Positions 1 through 8,843 of a DNA stretch of 64,000 nucleotides are shown here, piece after piece. How positions within the stretch are numbered: the first letter of the stretch is position 1; each line of letters opens with the position of its first letter. The stretch covers positions 181,931 through 245,930 of the forward strand of contig CANBNG010000003.1 in NCBI GenBank assembly GCA_947370975.1, read 5' to 3'. The notes beneath the pieces were generated by a model. It was not told where the DNA came from. It was given only the letters and a program-made list of their open reading frames with translations, and searched no databases. The position numbers were made by a program, and so were the translations under genes. Origin of the DNA: Beijerinckiaceae bacterium. Its GTDB lineage: Bacteria > Pseudomonadota > Alphaproteobacteria > Rhizobiales > Beijerinckiaceae.

Positions 1-1
1 G

Positions 2-418
2 TTCCTGCATGCGCAGATCGGCATCGACGTCGACACATGTTTCCGCAAGGTGCGCACGCGGGCCAATAATTACCTGCAGGACCGCACCGCGATGAAGCTC
101 GGGAATTTCACCGGCATTCCCGGCATTCCCAATCAGGACATTGTCATGTGGGAGACGATGGGCCCCATCGCCGACCGCACCTTCGACAGGCTCGGCGCCA
201 GCGATCTCGCCATTGTCGAATTCCGCAAGCAGATGGTGGAAGCGGCCAAAAACTTCATGGCGGGTGCGCCCGCCATCGGCACGGCCGCGCCGCGCATTCC
301 CCAAAACCGCCTCATGTCCTTCGAGGGCGTGGTGCCCAAGACCACCGACTGGCGCGTCATGGGCCTGACGCCAGAGGAGCTGGCCCATGGCCAGCAGCCA
401 GCCACCGCCGCACAATAG
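2..418 (+). CDS. Rieske non-heme iron oxygenase alpha subunit, C-terminal fragment
   Basis: The frame is open from the window edge, so the start and the N-terminal Rieske [2Fe-2S] domain lie upstream. The visible 138 residues match the C-terminal end of the catalytic domain of phthalate dioxygenase-like ring-hydroxylating oxygenases. Typical landmarks are the stretch GIPNQD, then MWETMGPIADR, then LGASDLAIVEFR, and the late SFEGVVPK segment. Enzymes of this family hydroxylate or demethylate aromatic acids using electrons from a separate reductase. The substrate cannot be read from this fragment. About 105 bases separate it from the EutA-like gene on the same strand, so co-transcription is possible. 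Confidence 0.8.
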   Translation, partial: FLHAQIGIDVDTCFRKVRTRANNYLQDRTAMKLGNFTGIPGIPNQDIVMWETMGPIADRTFDRLGASDLAIVEFRKQMVEAAKNFMAGAPAIGTAAPRIPQNRLMSFEGVVPKTTDWRVMGLTPEELAHGQQPATAAQ

Positions 419-524
419 AAGCCCCTGCTGACTTGCGCGCACGCCCCCGCTACAAAGGTGGAGGCGATCCCGCGCAGCAGGTCACGGATCCCCATCTGCC
501 AAAGACCCTGCCAAGAAGGTCAAA

Positions 525-2030
525 ATGCACGATCTCGACGAAGACCACGATCACAATGCAATGTCGGAGGAAGACAAGGCTGCCATGGCGGCCTGGATCT
601 GGTCCCAGGAATCGGTCGAGCTGAAAACCATCGGCATCGACATCGGCTCCTCCACCTCGCATCTGCTCTTTGCCAAGGTGACCTTGCAGCGCCAGTCGCA
701 GGGGCTTTCGGCGCGCTTTCTCGTCACCAATCGCGAAGTGCTTTGGCGCTCGCCGATCATGCTCACGCCGTTCCTGCCCAATGGCTCGATAGACGCGGGC
801 ACGCTCGAAGAATTCATCAAGGCCTGTTACCGCGATGCGCGCGTGCGCCGCGAAGATATCGACACCGGCGCGGTGATCCTGACGGGCGAGGCGATCAAGC
901 GCTCCAATGCGCGCGCCATCGACGAGCTGTTTGCCGAAGAGGCCGGCAAGTTCGTCTGCGCGACCGCCGGCCACAAGCTCGAATGCACGCTGGCCGCCCA
1001 TGGTTCGGGCGCGGTCGCGCTGTCCAAGGCGCAGGATGCCGTGGTGCTGCATGTCGATATCGGCGGGGGCACGACCAAGCTTGCCATGATCGACCGCGGC
1101 CAGATCCGCTCCGTCGCCGCCTTTGCGGTGGGCGGACGCCTTGTTGCCCATGACGGGCGCACGGGCTGGACGCGTGTGGATGAAAGCGCCGAGCTGGTGG
1201 CCGAAGAACTCGGCCTGCCGGTCACGCCCGGCGCGCTCTCCAATGCCATGACGCGCAAGAAGATCGCTGTCCGGCTCGCCGAACTCGCAGTCGACCAGAT
1301 TGTCGGCGTGGAGCGCGACGAATTGGGCGCCAAGCTCGAGCTTACCGAGCCGCTCGACCGCACATTGAAGCCGACGATCATCACCTTCTCTGGCGGTGTA
1401 TCGGAATATATTTTCGGCACGGAAGAAGCCGAATTCGGCGATATTGCCAAGGCGCTCGCGGCCGCGATCCGCACGGGCCTTGCCGAGCGTTCGAGCCTGC
1501 CGATCATGGATCCGGGCAACCGCATCCGCGCGACCGTCATCGGCGCGTCGCAATTCACCGTGCAGGTGAGCGGCAAGACGATCTATCTGCCCCCCGTCGA
1601 TGCCCTGCCCGTGCATAATGTGCCGGTCATCCAGGTCGGCATGGATCTCTCGGACGAGATTGCGCCTGCTGTTGTCACCAAGCGCATTCTGGACAAGATC
1701 GCCCAGCTCGATCTCGAACCCTCGGCCCGCCTTGCCGTTGCCTTTCCCTGGCATGGCGATCCGGAATACAGCCGGCTGGCTTCGGCTGCCACAGCCATCC
1801 GCGATGCGGTGGCGCCCGATGGCAAGCGCACCAATCTGCTTTGCCTGATGATCGACGGCGACGTTGGCCGCACCATGGGCCGCCTGTTGCAGGATGAAAT
1901 CGGACTGGAAGGCCCGCTCGTGTCCATCGACGGCGTGCAATTGCAGGAGCTCGATTATGTCGACGTCGGCGAATTGATCTCGCCGCCCGGCGTCGTGCCG
2001 GTCGTCATCAAATCACTGCTTTTCTCGTAA
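525..2030 (+). CDS. EutA-like ethanolamine ammonia-lyase reactivating factor family protein
   Basis: 501 residues, slightly longer than typical EutA because of an acidic His/Asp-rich N-terminal extension of about 35 residues. An actin/Hsp70-type ATPase fold is indicated by the phosphate-1 motif DIGSSTSH (residues 39-46) and the phosphate-2 motif VDIGGGTTK (177-185). In the known family EutA is a chaperone that exchanges damaged cobalamin in ethanolamine ammonia-lyase. No eutB or eutC lies in this window, so the client enzyme is elsewhere or is different. The ATG start has an AAGAAGG-type ribosome site. It is the second gene of a + strand catabolic run that ends at the terminator near 6320. 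Confidence 0.75.
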   Translation: MHDLDEDHDHNAMSEEDKAAMAAWIWSQESVELKTIGIDIGSSTSHLLFAKVTLQRQSQGLSARFLVTNREVLWRSPIMLTPFLPNGSIDAGTLEEFIKACYRDARVRREDIDTGAVILTGEAIKRSNARAIDELFAEEAGKFVCATAGHKLECTLAAHGSGAVALSKAQDAVVLHVDIGGGTTKLAMIDRGQIRSVAAFAVGGRLVAHDGRTGWTRVDESAELVAEELGLPVTPGALSNAMTRKKIAVRLAELAVDQIVGVERDELGAKLELTEPLDRTLKPTIITFSGGVSEYIFGTEEAEFGDIAKALAAAIRTGLAERSSLPIMDPGNRIRATVIGASQFTVQVSGKTIYLPPVDALPVHNVPVIQVGMDLSDEIAPAVVTKRILDKIAQLDLEPSARLAVAFPWHGDPEYSRLASAATAIRDAVAPDGKRTNLLCLMIDGDVGRTMGRLLQDEIGLEGPLVSIDGVQLQELDYVDVGELISPPGVVPVVIKSLLFS

Positions 2031-2087
2031 AAAACAGTGGCCGGCGAAAAGCCGGCCGCTTCCACCAAAAATATCCGGGAGGTTCGC

Positions 2088-3197
2088 ATGACTACGCAAG
2101 ACGCGCCGCGCTATGGCGTTGACCCCTATCTCGACTGGATTGCGCGCGAAGGCCTGCCGGTCACCGAGGATTATGGCATCGACCTGTTCTCGGTCGAAAC
2201 CAAACCCTGGGCGCGCTATGGTGTGAAGGGCGCGGCTGTCCATCTCAAGGGCCGTGGCGACTTCTCCAACATGTTCCTGTTCGACATTGGCCCGGGCCAG
2301 TCGACCTCGCCGCAGAAGCATCTTTACGAAGATGTCATCTACGTGCTCGAAGGCACGGGCTCGACGCAGATCGAATTTTCCGATGGCACCAAGCGGTCGT
2401 TCGAATGGGGCCCGAAGAGCCTCTTCGCGATTCCGCTCAACGCCAAGCACCGCCATTTCAACGGCTCGGGCCGCGAGCGCGCGCTGCTGGTGTCCACCAC
2501 CAATCTGCCGATGATCCTCAATGTCTTCCACGACGAGGATTTCGTCTTTGCGACCGATCGCGACTTCATGGCGCGTGCTGGCAAGCAGGGCTATTTCGCG
2601 GGCGAGGGCGACCTCATCACCGTGCGGCCTGGCAATCATATGTGGGAAACAAATTTCGTTCCCGATCTCGCGGCCATCGAGCTGAAGAGCTGGGGCGACC
2701 GGGGAGCTGGTGGCACCAACATCATGTTCGTGCTGGCTGACGGCATCATGCATGCGCATATTTCGGAAATGCCGGTCGGCACCTACAAGAAGGGCCACAA
2801 ACATGGGCCGAGTTTCCATGTCATGTGTGTCACCGGCCACGGCTATTCGCTGCTCTGGTACCCGCATGAGAAGGACTTCATCCGCATCGACTGGAAGCAC
2901 GGCACCGTGTTCCCGCCGGCCGACCAGCAGTTCCATCAGCACTTCAACACCAGCCAGGCGCCTGCGCGCTATCTGGCCACCGCAGTCGGTGGCCTGCGCT
3001 ATCCCACCATGCTCGGCCAGCGCCGCTCGCTGCTTGGCGTCAATGGAGAGAAGGGCGCTGTCTCGCTGTCGATCAAGGAAGGCGGCGACCAGATGGAATA
3101 TGAGGATCAGGATCCCCGCATCCATCGCGAATGGCTCGAAGAAATGCGCAAGAACGGCGTGACGCCGAAAATGGACAAGTTCAACGTCGCTGTGTGA
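2088..3197 (+). CDS. Two-domain cupin protein (possible ring-cleavage or related dioxygenase)
   Basis: 369 residues starting at an ATG preceded by GGGAGGTT; an upstream in-frame GTG at 2037 lacks a ribosome site. Two cupin barrels are visible. The first carries H78, E81 and distal H121/H123. The second has the cluster KGHKHGPSFH (H237, H239, H244) with distal H283/H285. The bicupin layout recalls gentisate 1,2-dioxygenase-type and related metal cupins, but the sequence does not fix the reaction. Position between an EutA-like gene and a racemase-fold gene suggests a step in the same catabolic pathway. It is followed by a 230-base gap with palindromic repeats, so the genes downstream may be a separate unit. 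Confidence 0.7.
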   Translation: MTTQDAPRYGVDPYLDWIAREGLPVTEDYGIDLFSVETKPWARYGVKGAAVHLKGRGDFSNMFLFDIGPGQSTSPQKHLYEDVIYVLEGTGSTQIEFSDGTKRSFEWGPKSLFAIPLNAKHRHFNGSGRERALLVSTTNLPMILNVFHDEDFVFATDRDFMARAGKQGYFAGEGDLITVRPGNHMWETNFVPDLAAIELKSWGDRGAGGTNIMFVLADGIMHAHISEMPVGTYKKGHKHGPSFHVMCVTGHGYSLLWYPHEKDFIRIDWKHGTVFPPADQQFHQHFNTSQAPARYLATAVGGLRYPTMLGQRRSLLGVNGEKGAVSLSIKEGGDQMEYEDQDPRIHREWLEEMRKNGVTPKMDKFNVAV

Positions 3198-3206
3198 GGA
3201 CACAAA

Positions 3207-3326
3207 CCCTCTCCCATCGGGAGAGGGTCGCCGCACAGCGGCGGGGTGAGGGGTTACGCGCTCGACACGCGAGAGCGTAACCCTCATCCGCCCGCTCCGC
3301 GGGCACCTTCTCCCGGAGGGAGAAGG
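3207..3326. repeat. Intergenic palindromic repeat cluster, copy 1
   Basis: This 120-base stretch holds consecutive hairpins: CCCTCTCCC/GGGAGAGGG (3207-3227), then CCCTCATCC plus a CCGC/GCGG stem, then CCTTCTCCC/GGGAGAAGG (3306-3326). The order CCCTCATC, GC stem, CCTTCTCCC, GGGAGAAGG recurs near 13850 and 29870. It lies between the cupin gene and the racemase-fold gene and has no coding sign. Confidence 0.7.
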
Positions 3327-3429
3327 ATTGCGCGCCCCTTTTTGCATCCTGCGAACAATCCTTTACACTCTCCCCATCAGACCGCGACCGGCACAAAGAC
3401 CGGCGAGCGGCAATTCGGGAGGACGACAC

Positions 3430-4167
3430 ATGGGCTTTTCAAGCTGGCGCGGCACACTTGGCATGGTGCATCCCACCCTGCGCCCCGGCTCCACCGAGGA
3501 ATTCATCCGTCTCGCGCCCGAAGGAATCGGCGTCATTCCGATGTTCCTCAACATCAGCCGTGGCACGCGCGACGAATTCGAGCAGGTCTTCGCCGCCTAT
3601 GAGGCCCAGATCAAGATCTGCGCCGATGCGGGGTGCGATCTCATCCACCCGTCCGGCGCCCCGCCCTTCATGGTGCAGGGGCTCAAGCGCGAAGCTGAAA
3701 TCGTGAAGGGCTGGGAAGAAAAGTTCGGCGTGCCGATCTTCACATCCGGCCAGAATCACATCACGGCCATGCGCGCGCTCAAAGCCAAGACCATCGTCGG
3801 CGCGACCTATTTCCCCGGCGACATCAACGCGACCTTCGCGCGCTATTTCGAGGATGCGGGCTTCAATGTGCGCTGCATGGAAGGCATCGATGTACCTTTC
3901 GACCGCGCACAGGAACTCTCCGGCGAACAGGTCTACGGACATATCAAGAAGAACTTCCTGCGTTCGGGCGGGGGCGATGTGATCTATATGCTGGGCTCGG
4001 GCTGGCGTGTGCTCAACATCATCCACATGCTCGAACAGGATCTCGGCGTGCCTGTCATTCACCCCGTGCCCGCGCGCGTGTGGGAAGTGCAGCGCCGCCT
4101 GCATATCAACGAACCGAAAAAGGGCTACGGCATGTTGCTTGAAACAATGCCGCCGTTGCCGGCATGA
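3430..4167 (+). CDS. Asp/Glu racemase-superfamily protein (maleate isomerase / arylmalonate decarboxylase-like)
   Basis: 245 residues from an ATG with GGGAGGACGAC just upstream. The overall pattern fits the Asp/Glu/hydantoin racemase fold: an N-terminal G-x-I-x-P segment, the G-C-D-L-I-H region near residue 70, and a C-terminal half ending in IHPVPARVWE. Members of the fold isomerise maleate, decarboxylate arylmalonates or racemise amino acids and hydantoins through one or two cysteines. Here the two usual catalytic positions appear to be PSGAPP and MLGSGW, with no cysteine at either. Only three cysteines occur in the protein. The activity may therefore be altered. The stop overlaps an ATG of the next gene region, which implies an operon. 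Confidence 0.65.
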   Translation: MGFSSWRGTLGMVHPTLRPGSTEEFIRLAPEGIGVIPMFLNISRGTRDEFEQVFAAYEAQIKICADAGCDLIHPSGAPPFMVQGLKREAEIVKGWEEKFGVPIFTSGQNHITAMRALKAKTIVGATYFPGDINATFARYFEDAGFNVRCMEGIDVPFDRAQELSGEQVYGHIKKNFLRSGGGDVIYMLGSGWRVLNIIHMLEQDLGVPVIHPVPARVWEVQRRLHINEPKKGYGMLLETMPPLPA

Positions 4168-4178
4168 GGATACAAAGC

Positions 4179-5210
4179 ATGAATGTAAGAGTGATGATCG
4201 CCGCCTGCCTGCTTGTTGCAGGTAGTGCGGCGCAGGCGCAGACGACACCGGAAACGTTTTTCAAGGGCAAGACGATCAATGTGATCGTGCCCTTTACGGC
4301 AGGTGGCATCAACGATCTCGCCGCGCGGCTCGTGGCGCGCCATATGCCGGCCTATATTCCCGGCAAGCCAGGCATGGTGGTGCAGAATCAGCCTGCAGCC
4401 GGCGGACTTGCGCTCGCCAACCGTTTTGCAAATGCGGTGGAGAAAGACGGGCTCACGCTCTCGATCATGGGACGCGCCTTACCGCAATTCCAGATCATGG
4501 GCGACCCCAACGCCAATTTCGATCCGCTGAAATTCACCTGGCTCGGCTCGCTCTCTTCCTATGAGAATGACGCCTATCTGCTGCTGCTCAATTCCACGGC
4601 CGCGGCCAAAAGCGCGGCCGATCTGAAAAAGCCCGGCCCGGCCTTGCCGCTTGGCGCCAATCGCACGGGCTCGGCCAATGTGACCTTCGCGCTTATCGCG
4701 CGCGATGTGCTGAAGTTGAATGTACAGGTCGTGCGGGGCTTCCCCGGCGCCAATGACATTACGCTTGCCATGCAGCGCAACGAGGTCGAGGGACAGGCAA
4801 TCGATCTCTCGGCCATTGTGTCGAGCCAGCGCGAACTCTGGACCTCGAAGAAAGTGCGCCCTGTCGTGCAATTTGGCCGCGTGACGCGCATGGCCGATAT
4901 GCCCGATGTGCCCACGGGGCGCGAACTTGTGAGCGACAAGGACGATCTTGCCCTGCTCACCTTTGCCGAGCTGCCCTTCTTCATGGCACTGCCCTTTGCC
5001 GGCCCGCCCGATATTCCGGCTGACCGCGCCAAAGCGCTGCAAGGCGCTTTCATGGATATGGCCAAGGACAAGGCCTTTCTCGCAGATGCAGAGAAAGTCG
5101 GCATCGATATCAGCGCCATCGATGGCGAAAAGGTTCGCAAGCTGATCGAGGAGGCGACAAGAACGCCACCCGATGTGCTCGCACGATTCAAGAAGCTCGT
5201 CGCAGAATGA
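4179..5210 (+). CDS. Tripartite tricarboxylate transporter receptor (TctC/Bug family)
   Basis: 343 residues with an N-terminal signal peptide ending at about AQAQ. Bug-family hallmarks are an ETFFKGKTI-type opening after the signal, a VPFTAGGINDLAARL ligand loop, and the second-lobe GFPGANDITLAMQR segment. These are periplasmic solute-binding proteins of tripartite tricarboxylate transporters; known ligands are carboxylates and aromatic acids. I start it at 4179 because GAGGA sits 8 bases upstream. An in-frame ATG at 4164 overlaps the preceding stop and is possible. No TctA or TctB membrane gene is nearby. It is paralogous to the next gene. Confidence 0.85.
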   Translation: MNVRVMIAACLLVAGSAAQAQTTPETFFKGKTINVIVPFTAGGINDLAARLVARHMPAYIPGKPGMVVQNQPAAGGLALANRFANAVEKDGLTLSIMGRALPQFQIMGDPNANFDPLKFTWLGSLSSYENDAYLLLLNSTAAAKSAADLKKPGPALPLGANRTGSANVTFALIARDVLKLNVQVVRGFPGANDITLAMQRNEVEGQAIDLSAIVSSQRELWTSKKVRPVVQFGRVTRMADMPDVPTGRELVSDKDDLALLTFAELPFFMALPFAGPPDIPADRAKALQGAFMDMAKDKAFLADAEKVGIDISAIDGEKVRKLIEEATRTPPDVLARFKKLVAE

Positions 5211-5242
5211 GCGTTTGATAAATATCTTCAGGGAGGAACGCC

Positions 5243-6301
5243 ATGGATCGCCGTAACATATTGCTGGGGTTGGGCGCTTTGGGTGGCGTGGCGGGTCTCG
5301 GGCCTGTCACGTCAGCCATTGCGCTGGATTCGGTCGAGGCTTTTTACAAAGGCCGCACGATCACCTTGATGGTGCCGACCTCGCCTGGTGGCATCAATGA
5401 TATTTCGGGTCGCCTGACCTCGCGCCATCTTGGCCGTTTCATTCCGGGCAATCCGAATATCGTTGTGCAAAATGTGCCTGGTGGCGGCGGACTTGTGGCA
5501 GCCAACAAGATTTACCACACGTCCGAGCGTGACGGCACCGTGCTGTCGATCATCCAGCGCGGCACGATGCAATTGCAGATACAGGGCAATCCAAACGCCA
5601 AATTCGATCCGCAATTGTTCACCTGGCTCGGCAGTCTCTCCTCTTATGCCGACGATGGTTATCTGCTGCTCGTCAACGACGATCATCCGGCGAAATCGGC
5701 CGCCGATCTGCACAAGCCCGGCATTGTCGCCAAGCTTGGCGGCGATCAGCCGGGCTCGACAAACCTCACCTTCGCCATTGTCGCAAAAACCGTGCTGGGC
5801 ATGAATATCGATGTGGTGCGGGGCTATCCCGGCGCTGCACCGATGTTTCTTGCGATGGAGCGGCGCGAACTCGACGGGCAGGTCATCGGCTATAATTCGG
5901 TGCGCGCCGGACAGCCCCATCTCTGGCAGACAAAGAAGGTGCGTCCGCTCGTGCAATTTGGCCGCGTGACGCGTCTTGCCGCCCTGCCGGACGTGCCAAC
6001 CGGCCGCGAACTTGCGCCAAATGACAAGATGCGCGCGCTGATCGAATTTGCAGAACTGCCCTTCTTCATGGCCCTGCCCTTCCTCGCCCCGCCCGGCGTC
6101 CCGGCTGACCGCGCCGCCGCCTTGCAGAAAGCGTTCATGGACATGACGCGCGACAAGGATTTCCAGGCCGACGCCGAGAAGGTGAATATTGAATTGTCAC
6201 CCATCGACGGCAATGCCGTGCTCGACCTCGTCAAGCGCTCGGCTGCAACGCCCAAGGATGTGATCGCGCTCTACAATGAAATGGTGCCCGTCGGGCATTG
6301 A
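5243..6301 (+). CDS. Tripartite tricarboxylate transporter receptor (TctC/Bug family), tandem paralogue
   Basis: 352 residues starting at an ATG preceded by GGGAGGAACGCC. The N-terminus has MDRRN followed by a hydrophobic stretch to about residue 28, which could be a Sec or weak Tat-type export signal. The mature protein opens VEAFYKGRTI and carries MVPTSPGGINDISGRL and the GYPGAAPMFLAMERRE loop. The resemblance to the gene just upstream is close throughout, so the pair looks like a tandem duplication with possibly different ligands. The gene ends in a strong hairpin shared with the convergent dehydrogenase gene. Confidence 0.85.
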   Translation: MDRRNILLGLGALGGVAGLGPVTSAIALDSVEAFYKGRTITLMVPTSPGGINDISGRLTSRHLGRFIPGNPNIVVQNVPGGGGLVAANKIYHTSERDGTVLSIIQRGTMQLQIQGNPNAKFDPQLFTWLGSLSSYADDGYLLLVNDDHPAKSAADLHKPGIVAKLGGDQPGSTNLTFAIVAKTVLGMNIDVVRGYPGAAPMFLAMERRELDGQVIGYNSVRAGQPHLWQTKKVRPLVQFGRVTRLAALPDVPTGRELAPNDKMRALIEFAELPFFMALPFLAPPGVPADRAAALQKAFMDMTRDKDFQADAEKVNIELSPIDGNAVLDLVKRSAATPKDVIALYNEMVPVGH

Positions 6302-6341
6302 AAAAAAGGCCGGAGGCTTTGCGCCTCCGGCCCTTGTTTTT
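6301..6341. terminator. Bidirectional intrinsic terminator
   Basis: A perfect GC-rich stem GGCCGGAGGC/GCCTCCGGCC (6308-6332) is flanked by seven A on the left and CTTGTTTTT on the right. It therefore gives a stem plus U-tract on both strands. It separates the + strand receptor gene from the convergent - strand hyuA-hyuB-dehydrogenase operon. Confidence 0.85.
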
Positions 6342-7161
6342 AGCTCCGCGTCCATTGCGGCGGGTTGGTCGCCTTGATGCGGCGGCCCTCTTTCACGAGT
6401 TCTTTCACAGCGCCCGTGATCGGCATGGCAAGGCCAGCTGCGTCGCACATTTTCGAGACGATCTGCATGTCCTTCAACGCCCAGGTGAAGCTGGTCTGAT
6501 CCCAATCTTCCAGCGCCTGACTCTTGCCCGATGACATCATCAGCGCATCGCGCAAGGTCGGCAGATCGATGCCTGTGGATTCGGCAATGCGGCCAGCTTC
6601 AATGAGGCCGATGGACGTGATCCAGAGCAGCAGATTGTTCATCGCCTTTCCGACCTGGCCGTGCCCAACCTCGCCAAGATGCGCAATGTCCGAGGCAAAG
6701 GTACCAAAGACGATGCGCCCGCGCGCAACCACATCGGCCTTGCCGCCAAACAACGCCAGCAATTTGCCCTCATCGGCAAACCAGCGGCCACGGCAGATCG
6801 GCGCATCGAGAATATCCACTCCCTTGGCGCGCGCGACCTCATCGAGCGCCTTCACGGTATCGGGCGACACTGTGGAACAGACGGCAATGATCGCGCCGGG
6901 CTTGAGCGCCGACAGCAGGCCAGCCTCGCCCAGCACCACCGCATTGACCTCATCGTCATAGCCAACGCCCAGAATGACGAATTGGCAGGCGCTGCCGACC
7001 TCGTGCGGCGAGGCGGCGATTATTGCGCCCATCTCGCGCACCTTGGCGACATTCTCCGCGCTGATGTCATGGGCGATGACGTCATAGCCGTGCTTGATGA
7101 GATGTTTCACCATGGGCTGGCCCATGCGGCCAACACCGATAATGCCAATTTTCTCCGCCAT
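6340..7161 (-). CDS. 3-hydroxyisobutyrate dehydrogenase-family NAD(P)-dependent oxidoreductase
   Basis: 273 residues with a Rossmann GVGRMG motif (9-14) near the N-terminus, a DAPICRG substrate-loop region (119-125; canonical enzymes have DAPVSGG) and the catalytic lysine in GQVGKAMNN (K172). The family oxidises beta-hydroxy acids such as 3-hydroxyisobutyrate, tartronate semialdehyde and related compounds. The changed DAPxxxG loop (Cys-Arg in place of Ser-Gly) suggests an unusual substrate. It follows hyuB by about 20 bases and is the last gene of a three-gene - strand operon that ends in the terminator at 6320. It may process a product of the hydantoinase-like enzyme. Confidence 0.8.
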   Translation of the reverse strand: MAEKIGIIGVGRMGQPMVKHLIKHGYDVIAHDISAENVAKVREMGAIIAASPHEVGSACQFVILGVGYDDEVNAVVLGEAGLLSALKPGAIIAVCSTVSPDTVKALDEVARAKGVDILDAPICRGRWFADEGKLLALFGGKADVVARGRIVFGTFASDIAHLGEVGHGQVGKAMNNLLLWITSIGLIEAGRIAESTGIDLPTLRDALMMSSGKSQALEDWDQTSFTWALKDMQIVSKMCDAAGLAMPITGAVKELVKEGRRIKATNPPQWTRS

Positions 7162-7181
7162 TTTTCTTGTCCTTTTTGTCG

Positions 7182-8840
7182 TTACTGGATCTTCTGTCCG
7201 TAGATCGCCTGCGCCGCGCCTTGCGTGACGCGCCCCTCCTCGACATCGCGCGCCAGCGCCTGCGGGTCGCGCTCATGGGGATCGCCATAGCCGCCACCGC
7301 CCGCGCTTTGCAGCAGGAAGCGGTCGCCGGCCTTCATTTCGAACCGCGCGGAGGCGCGCACGACCTGTTCTGACTCCGTGCCGGGATTGATGACGAAGCG
7401 CCCCGGCCCGCCCTCACGCCCGCCATCGACGCCATTGGGCGGAAAGCGACTCTTGTCGAAGCGGCGGATGACGCTGGCATCCTCCAACAGCTCATATTCG
7501 CGCTGCATGGAAAGCCCGCCACGCCAGCGGCCCGCGCCCCCGGAATCGGGCGCCATGTCAAAGCGCGTGATGCGGCAGGGATATTCCGATTCGAGGATCT
7601 CGATCGGCGTGATGTGCAGATTGCTCAAATGCGCAGCTGTTGCCGATGTCCCGTCATGGCCCATGCCCCCGCCATAGGCCGAGCCAATGATTTCATATTG
7701 CATGTTGGAACCACCCGGCCGCCCCCTGCTCCAATTGATGAGCAGCGCGCTCGATGAACCAGCCCCTGCAATCGCGCGGCTCGGATGGAAATGCGCCATG
7801 GCCTGCAAGATCACATCGACGAGTTTCAGATTGACCATCTGGTAATTTGAAACGGGCGCGGGCGCATTGGCATGGGTAATCGTGCCGGGCTTGCAGATGA
7901 TGCGCACGGCATCGCGCATGCCATCGTTGAAGGCAAAACGGGGCCCCAGCGAACCGATCAAAGCGTAGAAAACGCAGGCCTCGACCATGGAGGGCCGCAG
8001 ATTGACCGGTCCCTTGGCCTGCGGATCGCTGTTGGAAAAATCGAATGTTGCCAGACCCTCATGCACGCTGATCGTCACGGCAAGCTTGATCGGCTTGTCC
8101 ATGACCACGCCATCGGAATCGAGCAGGCCTTCGGCAGAGGACGATCCCTCGGGCAGTTTTGCAATCGCGCCGCGCAGCTCATCTGCTGCGCCTTTCAGAA
8201 TGGCGGCGAAAGCTTCGCACATGATATCCGCGCCAAAGCGCTCGCATAATTCGCCGACGCGCTGTGCGCCCATTTCCGTCACTGCGATCTGGGCAGTGAC
8301 ATCGCCGCGCACCAGCACGGGCTGGCGCGAATTGGCCAGAATCAGGCGCTCCACATCAGGCAGCGGCACACCGCCCGCACGAATGCGGATGGGGGGAATG
8401 AGCAGTCCCTCATGGAACATTTCGGTGGCATTGGCCGAGGTTGAGCCGGGCACGGTGCCGCCAATATCGGCCTTGTGCGCAATCGAGCCCGAGAAGGCGA
8501 CGATCTTGCCATTGGCAAAGACGGGGGCAACGAACGCCATGTCGGAGACATGGGGCAATCCGCCCTCATAGGGATGGTTCGAGACGAACACATCGCCCGG
8601 CACAATGCCATCCGCGCCATAGATTTCAAGAATGCGCCCGACAAGATGACGATAGACGGGCGCATGAAAGAACATCGGCGGCGAGACGATGAGCCGCCCC
8701 GTCGCGTCAACAATCACGCAGGAAAAATCGCGCGATTCGCGGATGATCGTCGAATAGCCCGAGCGATAGAAATGATAGTGCATTTCATCGACAAGGCTCG
8801 CGATCTTGTTGCGCAGGATCTGGATCGTGATGGCGTCCAT
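7182..8840 (-). CDS. N-methylhydantoinase B / acetone carboxylase-type beta subunit (HyuB family)
   Basis: 552 residues, the usual family length. Diagnostic segments are the N-terminal EMHYHFYRSGYSTIIRESRD, then SNHPYEGGLPH, then SIAHKADIGG with a metal-ligand-like histidine, and the C-terminal PDSGGAGRWRGGL and SAGGGGYGDP. HyuB proteins form ATP-dependent complexes with HyuA and open cyclic amides or related bonds, for example N-methylhydantoin, 5-oxoproline or carboxylated ketones. The ATG lies 3 bases after the hyuA stop, so the two are translated together. The exact substrate is not readable from sequence. Confidence 0.85.
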   Translation of the reverse strand: MDAITIQILRNKIASLVDEMHYHFYRSGYSTIIRESRDFSCVIVDATGRLIVSPPMFFHAPVYRHLVGRILEIYGADGIVPGDVFVSNHPYEGGLPHVSDMAFVAPVFANGKIVAFSGSIAHKADIGGTVPGSTSANATEMFHEGLLIPPIRIRAGGVPLPDVERLILANSRQPVLVRGDVTAQIAVTEMGAQRVGELCERFGADIMCEAFAAILKGAADELRGAIAKLPEGSSSAEGLLDSDGVVMDKPIKLAVTISVHEGLATFDFSNSDPQAKGPVNLRPSMVEACVFYALIGSLGPRFAFNDGMRDAVRIICKPGTITHANAPAPVSNYQMVNLKLVDVILQAMAHFHPSRAIAGAGSSSALLINWSRGRPGGSNMQYEIIGSAYGGGMGHDGTSATAAHLSNLHITPIEILESEYPCRITRFDMAPDSGGAGRWRGGLSMQREYELLEDASVIRRFDKSRFPPNGVDGGREGGPGRFVINPGTESEQVVRASARFEMKAGDRFLLQSAGGGGYGDPHERDPQALARDVEEGRVTQGAAQAIYGQKIQ

Positions 8841-8843
8841 GGT

